Assembly (NCBI GenBank): GCA_947561715.1
Contig: OX387197.1
Coordinates: forward strand, 22,842,266 to 22,906,265
Reading direction: 5' to 3'
Source of the DNA: Ascidia mentula
Taxonomy: Eukaryota > Chordata > Ascidiacea > Phlebobranchia > Ascidiidae
DNA length: 64,000 nucleotides
The position numbers were made by a program, and so were the translations under genes. Of this stretch, positions 1-11,393 are shown piece after piece. How positions within the stretch are numbered: position 1 is the stretch's first letter; each line of letters opens with the position of its first letter. Below the pieces are notes generated by a model that worked only from the letters and a program-made list of their open reading frames with translations, was not told the origin of the DNA and ran no database searches.

Positions 1-666
1 ATGTTGTGTTTGTGATGGCCAATTGCCCAAATACTTGGCACAAGTTCAATGTTTAGCGTTGGGACTTGACAACACACAACAATAAGCAATACTGTTTTCT
101 CAGAGTGCAGCTATTTCAAACCCTGTTATGACAACAAATATTTACGTCATAGCATTAATAAGTGGGTGTAATATGCGTTACTGGATGAAGTCGGTCTTTG
201 TTTGTTGTCTACCAACACTCGTAATAGTACCGTAATAAACATTAATGCTGAGAGAAAAGGATTTTCTTAGCAGTCTATAAAAGTTTGTTTATTTCTGTTT
301 CAAATTATGTCAGGATTTAAAAAACCATAGACTTTGGCGTTAAGTATTGTCAAGAATTATCCTCCCGTAGTTGCACTTTACACAACTAGTCACAAGTTCT
401 GTAAAAGTGCTTGAGGACAAATGCTTTGATAAAGTGCAATTGCAAATAGACTAATTAATTAGATTAGCTCAATTACAAATTAAAATTATTCCGAATCTTG
501 TTACAAAAGAGTAGTGTGCTGTTTTACGTCAGGTTATTATCAGAAATAGGCCAAATACTAACGCCTACTTGTTGAAGCATTTCGATGTTTGTCATATTGA
601 AGGAAATGTTTGAACCTACTGGTAATCAAATTCTACTTATGGTTAAGAGGCTTGAAACCAAAAATA
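1..666. other. 5' flank of receptor A1, repeated upstream of A2 and A3
   Basis: No coding exon is seen. A block at about 140-240 with a TTTACGTCAT core followed by AAGTGGGTGT recurs near 4850-4955 and 10220-10330, so this flank belongs to the tandem duplication unit that carries the type A lectin genes. The TACGTCA core is CRE-like, but that alone does not prove a promoter. Confidence 0.5.
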
Positions 667-2589
667 ATGTTTCAAGCTGCTTTTATTCTGTGGTTGTTAA
701 ATTGTTCCTACGTCTCTGGACAAACGTGGTACAAATCTGGTGAATACGAATATCTAATAGTCTACGATGTTGCAAGTAATCATGCTGGAGCCGTGACTGG
801 TTGCGCTTCGAAAAATGCTGTCTTGGCAAATGTGAAGACAAACAACATATTTAATTTCCTTGTTGGAAAAATTTCAAATACAACAGGTTTGTTATGTTTG
901 AAAAATACGTTTCGGTAAGAACTTATGCCATCATCAGTTTGAAACAGGTTTGTTGTTGTAAAAAAATTAATTTTAATAATTGCCCTGTACATTTGTACCC
1001 ATATAATCTAATTCTGGTAAATATTTTAGTTTAAAGAAAAGCAAACTGCCTTCTGTTAATGTCTTTCAGGGATACCATATTCATTTTACATCGGTGCTAC
1101 AAGAATACCAACACCCCCGCTCGAACACCTGTTTCAGTGGACAGATGGAACAAGTGTCGACGTCAACCGGGATGAGTGGTTCGGTCATGCGGAACCAAAC
1201 AACAAGGGAGGAAATGAGGATTGTGTGATAATGGGTTGGGTTTATGAACTTGAATTAGCATTCAGATGGAGAGATATTCCCTGTTCATATTCATCAAAAT
1301 ATATTTGTCAAAAGAAAACTACTGGTTAGAATGTTGATGTTTCTTTGCTTACAACTCTCTTACCCGAATATTGTATTGAAGGTTTTGCAACAAGTCACCT
1401 TGCCACCACAACAAATCAAGAAACGGCCAAAACGTTTGTTGGTAAGTGCAAGAACACATCCGTAAGGTTGGTGGAAGCTCTGCAATGAATGAGCAACTTA
1501 AAGCTCTGCAGTGACCTGTAAACTCGTCATAAATACTTAAATTAGAGCGTGTGCGCAATGCTAAAGGTATGTAGTATAAACGTCGGATAGTTTGACGACA
1601 CTCTGTGTTGTAAAGCATTCAAAAACATTCTAATCTTTTCATCTCTTATTCAAAATAGCTCCAAGTTTTTGTCTTCCAGCCAAGACAAGTCAGCTTTTCC
1701 ATTTGACCACTTTAAGCAAATTAGTTGTACCAGCAACTGCAGCAGAGAGCAAGATGCCGCACACGGGCAAGTATTTTAAAGATTTTATGTAACAGAACAG
1801 TTTTCAGCGACTAACTATAATTACAACACGATCATTTCAGCCGCGACTGACCTGCATTTTGCAAGAAACACTTCAGGCAAATCAACAACAACTGAAGAAC
1901 AAACAAACGTGCTGTCGCAAAACGGCAAGTATCAAAGCATTAAAGCATTATTCAGTGGGAAAAAAATTTAAATTTAAATCTTAGGTGTTGAATTTTAAGG
2001 TTGAAACTACTTTATTCGTAACAGAAATAAACCTCGCAAATTTTTGTGATAAACAAGGAGCACTAAGATACATGCTGAAATAGCAGGCACGGATTAAGTA
2101 TTAGTCTCTAAAACTGCTAGCAGGGATAAGTTTTGTCCAACTTGTCATGATTGTATACTCAAGTAATTCGTAATGGTTCTGCCTACTCTTTCACAGAGGG
2201 TTCCTTGGGTTCATCAGCCACGACAATGAGAGGCATTGTATCCACGGATGAGAAAAATTATCCACAACAACATGACAGACAGACCGACTCAAGTAAGTCA
2301 AATACTGTAGCCCAGTACATATGAAAAAATAGCCATGATATTCCTAGGCGCTAAGGTTGTTGTGAGTATTGTTCTCGTCGTATCTTTGATTGGCAATGTT
2401 GTCTGCCTCGTTGTTATTTGGAAGCAACATGAAAGGATAATAACGGAGTCCTCACAACGGTAAGATAGTGTAATTTCTATAGAAATACCAGATACACACT
2501 TTTTTGATAGCAATGCAGAATTTGTGACACGTACACAAGTTGCTCAAGAGCCGAATGAAACCAACTACGAAATTCCAATCAACGCTTGA
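667..2589 (+). CDS. Type A C-type lectin-like receptor A1, tail truncated by an in-frame stop
   Basis: Predicted single-pass surface receptor of about 330 aa. Exons: 667-886, 1070-1324, 1382-1441, 1680-1766, 1841-1924, 2197-2292, 2348-2459, 2511-2589; all phases agree. The first exon has a signal peptide from MFQAAFILWLL and the first CTLD half with QTWYKSGEYEY and a GCASKN cysteine. The second has FYIGAT (WIGL-like), WTDGTSVDV, EPNNKGGNEDC, WRDIPCSY and YICQ, the four cysteines of a canonical CTLD. EPN suggests mannose-type specificity, but WND is WRD. Four Thr/Ser-rich stalk exons follow, then a TM helix starting KVVVSIVLVV. The tail ends TNYEIPINA at a TGA. Introns after 1766 and 1924 have GC donors. 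Exon joins are inferred from splice sites and paralogues. The start was chosen as the Met right before the hydrophobic core. Confidence 0.75.
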
Positions 2590-2769
2590 ACTCAACCGAG
2601 ATACGAAAACGCACAAACAGGTATCGTAAAGGACAAAAAGATGTGCTCGCCTGAATTGTTTTATTACCTCTTAATGTTTAAAAAAGTTGCCGAAGCAGTG
2701 AAAGCAGCTACGTACAGCAACATGGATGCAGCAGGGAAATTGGAACCTACCTACGTCGCTTTATCGTAA
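2590..2769 (+). pseudogene. Tail segments of A1 downstream of the stop
   Basis: After the TGA the same frame continues through TQPRYENAQT to a good donor at 2621. A further open exon at 2687-2769, entered in matching phase, encodes ATYSNM and PTYVALS before a TAA. These are tyrosine motifs of the kind kept in A2, so A1 seems to have lost the end of its tail by a stop mutation. Alternatively an unrecognised splice avoids the TGA. Confidence 0.5.
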
Positions 2770-3992
2770 AAGTTAAAATATTTTTTGTTGGTGTTTGAAA
2801 AGACTTGAGTTTAGTTTTGCACTAAAGTATACGAATTTTATTGGTAGAAATGAATTGCTTTCGCAGGCAATGAATTACATGGATAAGAACGCAAGTAAAA
2901 CTCGTTCCTACCTTTTACTGCTCTTTTGTTGCTTTTATATTTAATGTATAATTGCATGGAAGGCTGTAAAGATAGATAAACATTGCCGTGTTGGTTTGGT
3001 CGCTTACGTCATTGTAATCAATATCCCATGTGGAGGTCTTGTGTTTCATGATGAAGTAAACCCCGCTTTTTTATGATAAATTATAGCATGTTGTGAAGTT
3101 GTTGACACAGTTGTAAAGATCCTGATTTAATGAATGTTGGAATGCAAGGTAGAAAGGCGAAGAAAGCGAATGGTGATTGGCATATAGGTGACCGCATGTT
3201 AAAAACAATTCTGTTGCCGCGCCTGTAGGAACGCAAATATTGCCTAAGTCAGACAATAGAAATCAAAACACAGCACAACTCCTATTAAGGTATGAGGAAA
3301 CATGAGCAAATCTTTGGGCGACGTCCTGTGAGGTAACAAATGCCCACGTGAATTCTGTGGCCTTTTCACTGAACACCAATTCCATAAACCAGTAAACACA
3401 CTTAACCTGTGCTGTTTGTGAAAATTCTTGGTACGTTTCAGTAAAAACGTATTGGTTCAATATCAAATGCTTCATTGAAGTTTTAAGTTACATGCTCGAT
3501 TAATTTACAAATGCAAACACGCCGACTGCACAAGCTCCCACCGATGAATAAAAATAAATGGTGTCAATATACGCATTCATTTTATGGAAGATCTTTTCGC
3601 GTATTACGCACATGGAAAGACTCACGGCACTTTCAACGCACAAAATACAAATCTATTTGCACCAATTGTTCCTATGTTTACAATATTCAGTCGCCGAGGA
3701 TATTTTCCTGCATTCTTCCACTGTTTTTCGGTTTAAATGCCGTTGGAAACTCAAAACAACGCAGCAAGGCGTCGCGATGCACAACCAAACGTCAAACCGG
3801 AAATTGCGTTTGTTGATTTACCGCATCTAGAGTTACGCATATATTTGTTTTATTTGGTTACTTACAAATTAGTTTTTGTTTACTTGAAAAGTCTTGGAGT
3901 TCTGTACACTGTGTTATATTTTAACTTTTTTTGCAGAAAAGGGCAAACTTGACATCATTTGGATAATTACCAATCCTTTATTGTTTACGAAC
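2770..3992. other. Intergenic region without recognisable genes
   Basis: Short open frames occur on both strands but none has recognisable motifs or convincing splice partners. Part of the sequence from about 3880 resembles 8960-9080, so the right end belongs to a duplicated intergenic segment. Confidence 0.4.
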
Positions 3993-4109
3993 CAGTGGCG
4001 ACTCTTATGCTAAAGCAGTATCTGCTTGTTCAGCATGCATCGATTTTGGTGGTAAATCTCAAGACAACTAAAATTTTCAACTACATTGTTAGCAAGATTG
4101 TAATTCAAG
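3993..4109 (+). pseudogene. Relic of a lectin first exon (copy 1)
   Basis: The segment resembles the 3' half of a type A/C CTLD first exon. DSYAKAV-like sequence is followed, after a frame change, by VVNLKTTKIFNYIVSKIVIQ-like sequence and a donor at the expected place. No signal peptide or second CTLD half lies nearby. A sister relic lies at 9300-9415. It is evidence of further lost lectin genes between the surviving ones. Confidence 0.6.
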
Positions 4110-4519
4110 GTAAAGGCAATCCTTGACCAATATGTTATTTGCTTTTCTTTGCATTTCAAAGGACATTCGCATTCTTTCTACAACGATGCCAACAGCGCTG
4201 ATCCGAACAAGAACGAGAAACAGTTTTAATGACACAAACGTAACCACTAGACAGTGATAAACCTCAAACGGTGAACCAAACAACATGGCAGAAAGTTTTT
4301 CCTCCCAAGTCAGTATTTGATCTAAACATGGGTAAGTGATGACTTTTACATGTTTTGTTGTGTTGAGTAGATGCAGGCCTACGTTGCGTCACTCGCATAA
4401 CCAGCATAGTGTTTTACTGTTTCATGCCTTTTTTAAATGTCGTGTGGAGTTTTTGACACGAATAAATCTAAGATCATAGTGATAATGTTCAATATCAAAC
4501 ATTTAAGTTTCCATTATGT

Positions 4520-4790
4520 TCTCTGCCATACTAGACAAGGCGTTGCAGCCAAGATTGAAAACTTTTTAATGACGGAGATCTGCAAAATCAAGCTCCCGGT
4601 GAAGTTTGAACACCATGGGCTGAGTTATTTGAGAGAACGCATATTGCAACGTTTAGAGAACGTATATTGCGATCAAAATACAATAAATGTTATATCGCCG
4701 TAAGGTAAGGGCCTGCGCAGTAGGGAGATCTGTAAATTACGAAGCCTTTGTCATGCGATAGCAAGAAACACCATGTTAAGTTACCTGTAA
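4520..4790. repeat. Degenerate tRNA-SINE-like repeat (copy 1)
   Basis: A block with AAGCTCCCGGTGAAGTTTGA and then GGGCCTGCGCAGTAGGGAGA resembles the better preserved tRNA-derived repeat at 36865-37080 and also 9890-10160. The region matching the A box is eroded here. It was probably carried along in the segmental duplication of the lectin units. Confidence 0.45.
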
Positions 4791-5963
4791 AATGATATGT
4801 TTTGTGGTTCTGTAGCCCAACAATGTTTATCCACGGTACCATACATTTACGTCATATCAGTTATAAGTGGGTGTAAGCTGCGTTACAGGATGAGGTCTGT
4901 CTCTGCGTGCAGTCGACCAACGCTCGTAATAGCTCCGTAATAAATATTCATGCTGTAATAAAATCTTCTATTTTGCAGTGGGCAACGCTTGCTCATATGA
5001 ATATATGTACTATCCTAATGCCTGTGACAAAATTGTTGCAAAGGATACCTAGTTGAAAATAATTCATACATTTCGGACACAGCACATCATAGAGATAGTA
5101 GTTACAGCAAAGGTCCAAAGTTATATTAGGATTTCAGGAACGAAAAGGCTAGAGAAGAAGTATCCGAGGCGATAAAACACGCAGTTTTAGTGACGTTTGT
5201 AACCGAGATACAATCAGTGTTGGATCATTAGCATTTTAGTTGAAATACAGTTCCCTTTGCTTAAGGGTTTAAATTACAATTACACATTATCACAACATTA
5301 CATGTGATAAGATTTGATTTAATTAGTTTTGGATTATGGTTGGACGTCAAACGTAGGCGACAGGTTTTAAAAATTTTAGGGACGCCATCAATGGAAAAGC
5401 TGTTACCGGATATAACTCTTCTAAGTAATATTTATTTGTTTTGCTTATTGTGAAAACAAATGAATTTTGTGAAAAAGTTTACCTGACATCATTGCCACAA
5501 GGCTGAAATCAGATGTTTCTTCTGGGGTTTCGCGGAGAGTTAGGGTACCCGCATTCGTACTTTGCATAACATTAAACCACAGGTAATCAAGAAATCAGTG
5601 TAATACTTGTCAACTATAATGGCAGACAACTTTATTTTACCAGTATTACACGTTAAGCAGGCCCCAAATCCTACTACAAATGACAAAAGTTTTATTAAAT
5701 TACAATTGCAAATAAATGTAATTTACTAAACTCAGCTCAAATACAAATAATAATTGTTTCTGATCTGGGCACAATGCATTAGCGTATTCTTTTACGTCAG
5801 GATAACAAAATAAATATGGAAAACGAGACATAAAATCTAATAGGCCTACTTTTCTTACTTGCGCTGTCATGCAAGAGCGTTTTAATGTGTGTCTCACTGA
5901 GGGAAATGTTTGAACCCATTGGTAGCCTAATACTACTTGTGGTTAAGTGACTAGAAACCAACA
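4791..5963. other. 5' flank of A2, duplicated in the A3 unit
   Basis: Noncoding. Stretches around 4800-5580 match 10140-10990, and the TTTACGTCAT block at about 4850 also matches the A1 flank. The match to the A3 unit ends near 10990, where the A3 copy lacks the lectin exons that follow here. Confidence 0.5.
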
Positions 5964-8471
5964 ATGATGTTTCAAGCTGCTTTAATACTGGGATCCTTGA
6001 CTTGTTCCTTCGTATGTGGACAAACGTGGTATGAATCTGGTGAATACGAGTATCTGATTGTTTACGATGTTGCAAGTAATCATGCTGGAGCCGTGACAGG
6101 TTGCGCTTCGAAAAATGCTCTGTTGGCAAATGTGAAGACAAACAACATATTTAAATTCCTTGTTGGAAAAATTTCAAATCCAACAGGTTTGTGGATGTAA
6201 GAATCCTTTTTATATTTTTGCACTGTTATAATACCAATTTTTTTAAAAAATTGTGATTTTAAAAAATGTTTACTTATGTTAATACTTTCAGGAACACCAT
6301 ATTCATTCTACATCGGTGCCTTGAGAACAACCCAGAAAGGTCACGCGTTTAAGTGGACAGATGGAACAAGTGTTGATGTCAACAGGAATGAGTGGTTCGG
6401 TGCTCAGGAACCGAACAACTCAGGAGAAAATGAGGATTGTGTGATAATGGGTTGGATTTATGAACTGGATCCAACATTCGGATGGAGAGATGTTTTATGT
6501 TCATATTCATCAAGATATATTTGTCAAAGGAATGTAGGTATGTTGAGAATAATATTCACTTTCAAAAAAAATTCGAAATAATTTTTACAACGTATAGCCT
6601 ACATAAATTGAATTTTATTGGTATTTACTTTTTTTGTCAAACTATGTACGTAAAATCGAATGCAGTGCAAAAAGTTAATCATAGGCAAATACTAAACATC
6701 CAAGTGATAATTGCTGTAAGGATTGTTCAACTAAGTTGAAACTTTGGAGTATCATGCAGAATGCAAAACGGCTTCTTTAGGAGAAGTTAGAAGTTCGCCA
6801 ACCTTTCAGGAAAAACGTTTTTATGCAGGAAACGTTTTTATCATAAATTCTCTCAACAACGATGCATCCGAAAGAAGCAAAAAAAGTTGTCAATTTTGCT
6901 AGAGACCTAGATTGCTGGCTGGAATAATTTTTTTTCGTATCTGTGGTGTCACGGACCAACACTGGCCGTTTCCCGTCATATCCCTTGTTTTATTACATGT
7001 CCTATATTACATATATCCCAATAGGGGTTTGTAACAGATTTAGCTTTAGATAATGACTCTAATGTCGCATAAACATGTTCTTGCAGTTACCACAGCAATC
7101 GTCCAATCGCCAACGCTTACCACAACACATGTACAAACGACATCAAAAAACATTGCAGGTAAAATCATATAATTTCAACTTCATAATGCTTATAGTTTTA
7201 AAATTGTGAAGCACTATCATCATCGGAAACTGCAAAGGTTACAACCGAAACCGATGATCGCCAAACTTCACGAAAGACCATTGAGTTTTTGTTGAGCATA
7301 TCAACAGCAGCGCAGTCAATGACGTCATACACAGATAGAGGCAAAACTTTACTATATGTTTTTTTCTTATTTTGTGATCTCATTTTAATTTTTTATTATA
7401 TATATTTATTTCAAGTAATTTTTGCCTTCACCACTTGATGGGTAGTCTGCGCATTGAATGCAGTGCATGAACTACATGCATAACAAACAAGTTGCACTTT
7501 TAAAATTCAATGCCACGCATCCCCCAAAAAAGCAAATTGGTCCCCGGCCAGTAGTTATTCAGAGCTGATTGATTCAGTTGTTTGAGAAAAGCTAGTTTGA
7601 GAAGTCAACACATGTTCTTGCTAATCATTTAAAAAAAATATAATTATAGGTGCCTAACGTTAAATGTTATGATAGCATCTGAATATGTTTTATAGAATTT
7701 TATAAATTAGATACGTAGTTAAAAAGATGTAAACAAGAATGTTTGTCCTGAGCAGGAACTACTGATGACATCACATCAACGGCAATTTATTTGACAAAAA
7801 GTGACGTGTTTGCGGAAACGACGACCCACGTTCCAAGTAATTCGAATCTTCAAATCATGATTAATATATAACTCTGTTTTGCACCTTGTTTTATTAGCAG
7901 ATTACCAAGAGCAGATGTTACCTATCATAATTGGTTCGTGTGCAGGTGGTTTTGTAATTTTGATTATTGCTGCTGTTACCGCCATATGCATTTACCGTAA
8001 GCTTAACAAGTAAGGTGATTGCAAGATAAATAAGACAATGCTTTGCATTTGCCTTGTTTTTTTATTTTAGGTCTGTAAGCCTGGCGAGCAACAGTGAAAT
8101 GGTTCAGCAAGTAAAAGGTAATATTTTCGATAAAATACTTTTTACAAAATAAGAAAAACATACGTCGTTTATCAGATGTTTGCAAATATGAATTGGATGA
8201 AGCTGAAGAACATGAATTAGTAGAAAACCCGGCATACTTTATGACATCCGAAAACGGACCAGTTGCGCCGGATGAGCTGGAGAATGGCAATGAATATTCT
8301 ACCCTGAACCCAACTCCTTTGTACGCTGCTGTTGACAAAGAGAAGTCTACAAGTGCTGGATCGGCTTCGAATGCAAACGAGGCAGCATCTCATTACGACA
8401 TCCCGAATCAAACTTCCAATGGATTGGATGCAGACGCCACATACGCTGTTCTTAACAAGCAGCGAAAGTAA
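5964..8471 (+). CDS. Type A C-type lectin-like receptor A2 with tyrosine-motif tail
   Basis: Complete predicted type I receptor of about 400 aa. Exons: 5964-6186, 6292-6537, 7087-7158, 7212-7340, 7756-7836, 7901-8009, 8071-8117, 8176-8471; every phase fits. A signal peptide (MMFQAALILGSL) leads into a CTLD with FYIGAL, EPNNSGENEDC, WRDVLCSY and YICQ. Three Thr/Ser-rich stalk exons follow; the one ending at 7340 uses an apparent GC donor where paralogue A3 has GT. The TM exon encodes IIIGSCAGGFVILIIAAV and is followed by basic residues. The tail has NPAYFM, NEYSTL, PLYAAV, SHYDIP and ATYAVL, that is, several YxxL/V sites similar to ITIM and other SH2-docking motifs. This is the least damaged type A gene. 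Ligand and signalling partners are unknown. EPN suggests glycan binding, weakened by WRD in place of WND. Confidence 0.85.
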
Positions 8472-9299
8472 CCCTGGTACGAGTGGTTGTATTGACACTA
8501 AGGAACACCAAGGCTTAAACCGGCCCTGGTTTGAGTGAAATGCTTCATCTCTTTCAGTAATATATTCAGATACACCTAACTGCTTTCCTCTGTTGTGTGT
8601 TTTCTGACGGATGGAGCGTTTCCTGTTATTTTAAGTAGGCAGTCATCTAATGCCCACGTTTATTAGGTCTCTAACCTATGTGTCGATGAGTGACTAAATA
8701 GTACGTTGATTAGACCTCCACTAAACAAAAACACATTGGCTGACTGGATATAGTTCTGTACATCGGAAAGAAAACCAGTTGGTTACTGACACAGGAAATA
8801 TTAAAAATGTCCACGCTGACCTGTTGTTGAAATTGCCAGTCATTTGGCAGCATGTCAGAAACGACATCGCATATACTCAAAATAGAATCTATTTGATTAA
8901 GGGATACCGATGATGCCTGCAAACGCAGACGAAATATATCGCATCATACAAGGTGGTTTTTTATTTATTTGAAAAGTATTCGATTCCTGTACACTGTGTT
9001 ATATTTTTGCTTTATTTTGCAAACAAGGGCAAACTTGACATCAGTTGGTTAATTACCAATCCTTTATTGTTTACGAACCTGTGGAGGTCACGCCTCATTA
9101 CGTATAAACGGCAACAACAGTGCGCTTGCATACCACAGCCGCGTGATTCGTGGAATGTGCCGCAGTCCATTCTGCGTGATTCTTGTTTGTGTGCGTAGTA
9201 TTTTAAATGCAATTTACTTCCCTATAAATCCGTGTGTACTTGCCTTGTTTTTTATTCTATGGTTTCGCAATTATTCAAACAAATACAAAGAAACACAAC
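8472..9299. other. 3' flank of A2, conserved in the A3 and A4 units
   Basis: Noncoding. About 300 bases from 8565 (GATACACCTAACTGC onward) recur at about 12255-12560 and 19690-20000, each just after a type A tail exon. This is shared 3' flank or 3' UTR sequence and helps mark unit borders. Confidence 0.55.
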
Positions 9300-9415
9300 A
9301 GTGGCGACTCTTATGCTAAAGCAGTATCTGGTTGTTCAACATGGATCGCTTCTAGTGGCAAATGTCAAGAAAGCTAAAATCTTCAACCACATTTTTGGCA
9401 AGATTGCAAATCAAG
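9300..9415 (+). pseudogene. Relic of a lectin first exon (copy 2)
   Basis: Sister of the relic at 3993. The frame QHGSLLVANVKKAKIFNHIF followed by GKIANQ matches the end of CTLD first exons (ANVKTxxIFxFLxGKI), with a donor at 9416. The preceding DSYAKAVSGC part is in another frame, so the exon is broken. No partner exons follow. Confidence 0.65.
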
Positions 9416-9889
9416 GTAAAGCAAGTGCTTGACCAATGGACTTATTGAACTTATTTTATCAAAACAACGTTTTTGTTTGCTTTTTTGCATTTCAAAGGAC
9501 ACTCGCATTCTTCCCACCACGATGCCAACAGCGCTGATGTAAACAAGAACGAGAAACAGTTTTAATGAAACAAACGTAACCACTAGACAGTGATAAACCT
9601 CCATCGGTGAACCAAACAACATGGCAGATAGTTTTTCGTTCCAAGTCAGTTTTTGGTCTAAGCATAGGTAAGTGATGACTTTTACCTGTTTTAGTATTAC
9701 GCAATAATTGCATTGTTGAGTGGGTGTAGGACTACGTTGCGTCACTCGCATAACCAATATAGTGTTTTGCTGTATAATGCCCTTTTTAAATTTCGTGTGG
9801 AGTTTTTGGCACCAATCAATCTAACATCATGGTGATAATGTTCCAATTCCCTGCACATGGTCAATAATAAACATTCAAGTTCCCATTAT
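9416..9889. other. Intergenic, duplicated with 4110-4520
   Basis: No gene is seen. The sequence parallels 4110-4520, including shared blocks around CAACAGCGCTGAT and GTGAACCAAACAACATGGCAG, confirming a tandem segmental duplication. Confidence 0.45.
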
Positions 9890-10160
9890 GTTCACTCTCA
9901 TCCCAGCCAAAGCATGGCAGCCAAGATTGGAGACTTTTTTAATGACGGAGATATGCAAAATCAAGCTCCCGGTGAAGTTTGAACACCCAAGGCTGAGCTA
10001 TTTGAGAGAACGTATATTGCAACGTTTAGAGAACGTATATTGCGATAATAAAACATTAAATGTTATATCGCCGTAAAGTAAGGTCACATATGCAGTGGGG
10101 AGATCTGTGCATCAGTGCTGAGCCTTTGTCAAGCGATAGCAAGAAATACCATGTTAAGTT
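9890..10160. repeat. Degenerate tRNA-SINE-like repeat (copy 2)
   Basis: Near-copy of the block at 4520-4790, with the same CAAGCTCCCGGTGAAGTTTG segment and the same downstream AGATCTGT and CAAGCGATAGCAAGAAA pieces. It shares its origin with the better preserved repeat at 36865-37080. Confidence 0.45.
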
Positions 10161-11393
10161 CCCAGTAATATGGCATTTCTTGTAGTTCTACAGCGCAACA
10201 ATGTCTATCGACGGTATTATACATTTATGTCATATCATTTATAAGTGGGTGTTGCTGCGTTACCGGATGAGGTCTGTCTCTGTGTGTAGTCGACCAACGT
10301 TCGCAATATAGCTCCGTAATAAATACTCATGCCGTGATAAAATGTAATATTTTGCAGTGGGCTAACGCTTGCTTATATCAAAATATTTACTATCGTACTG
10401 CTTGTAAGAAAATTGTGGCAAAGGATTCCTGCTTGAAAATAATTCATGCATTTAGGGCACAGCACATTTAAAAGACAGTACTTACAGCAAAGGTTTTGAT
10501 TAGAGAATCTGTTTGCAATTACATCAGGACTAAGGAACGGAAAGGCTAGACTTTGGCGTCAAATAATGACAAGCAGATAAAACATGCAGTTTTTCTTATG
10601 TTTGCTTATGCAACCGAGATACAATCAGAGTTTAGTATTTTTTTAGTATTTTTTAGTATTTTAGTTCTATAATAGATCCCCATCGTTTAAAAGTGTAAAT
10701 TACAGTTACACATATCACAACATTTTGCGTGTAAAAAAATTCAATTTAAATAGTATTTGTATTATAACGTTAACTTACGTATCATAGTTGGACATCCAAC
10801 ACAGGCGACACGTTTTTATGGGACTGCCATATATGGAAAAGCTATTGCTGGATATAACTCTCTTACATCATATTTACTTTTTGCTCATATTTTACTTTTT
10901 GCGAAAACGAATCAATTTTGTGTTTACCTGACATAATTGCGACGACGGTGAAATCAACTGTCTCTTCCGGGCGTCGCGGAGTGTTGGGTTACCAAACACG
11001 ACTTTTTTGCTGACTTCAAACATATTTTTACGCAAAGAAAAAGAGAAACGTATGTGGTACTTCCTCAACTTCTGTCTTATTTTAAATGGTGTCAAAATAT
11101 CGGCAGAAAAACAGATTATAAAAGCTTCTGAAGTATTTGAAGAAAAAAATATAAAATGATGCAGGACGGTAGAGTTCATAGAGGTTTCTTTTAAGAAAGT
11201 AAAAAGAAGACATCGCTTACCTTTTGACACTACGAACAGGATCTATCGCAGAAATTTCAGGGTGTGACAGATAGATGAAACATAAATAAATGAAAAAAGT
11301 TCCAGCCAACTTTAGCATTCAAACGCTTCAACCTGTATAGGCCCGCTTTTAATTGTCCTTTATGAATAATGGCGCTCAAACATGTTCTTGCAG
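10161..11393. other. 5' part of the A3 unit, lectin exons missing
   Basis: The sequence follows the A2 upstream region up to about 10990 and then diverges. No signal peptide exon and no CTLD exon can be found before the stalk exon at 11394. A - strand open frame at 10892-11230 has no recognisable motif. Confidence 0.5.

Noticed and set aside
3511-3830. Two overlapping + strand frames of about 100 codons
   Set aside because: No motif, no splice partners, and both are open only by chance overlap.
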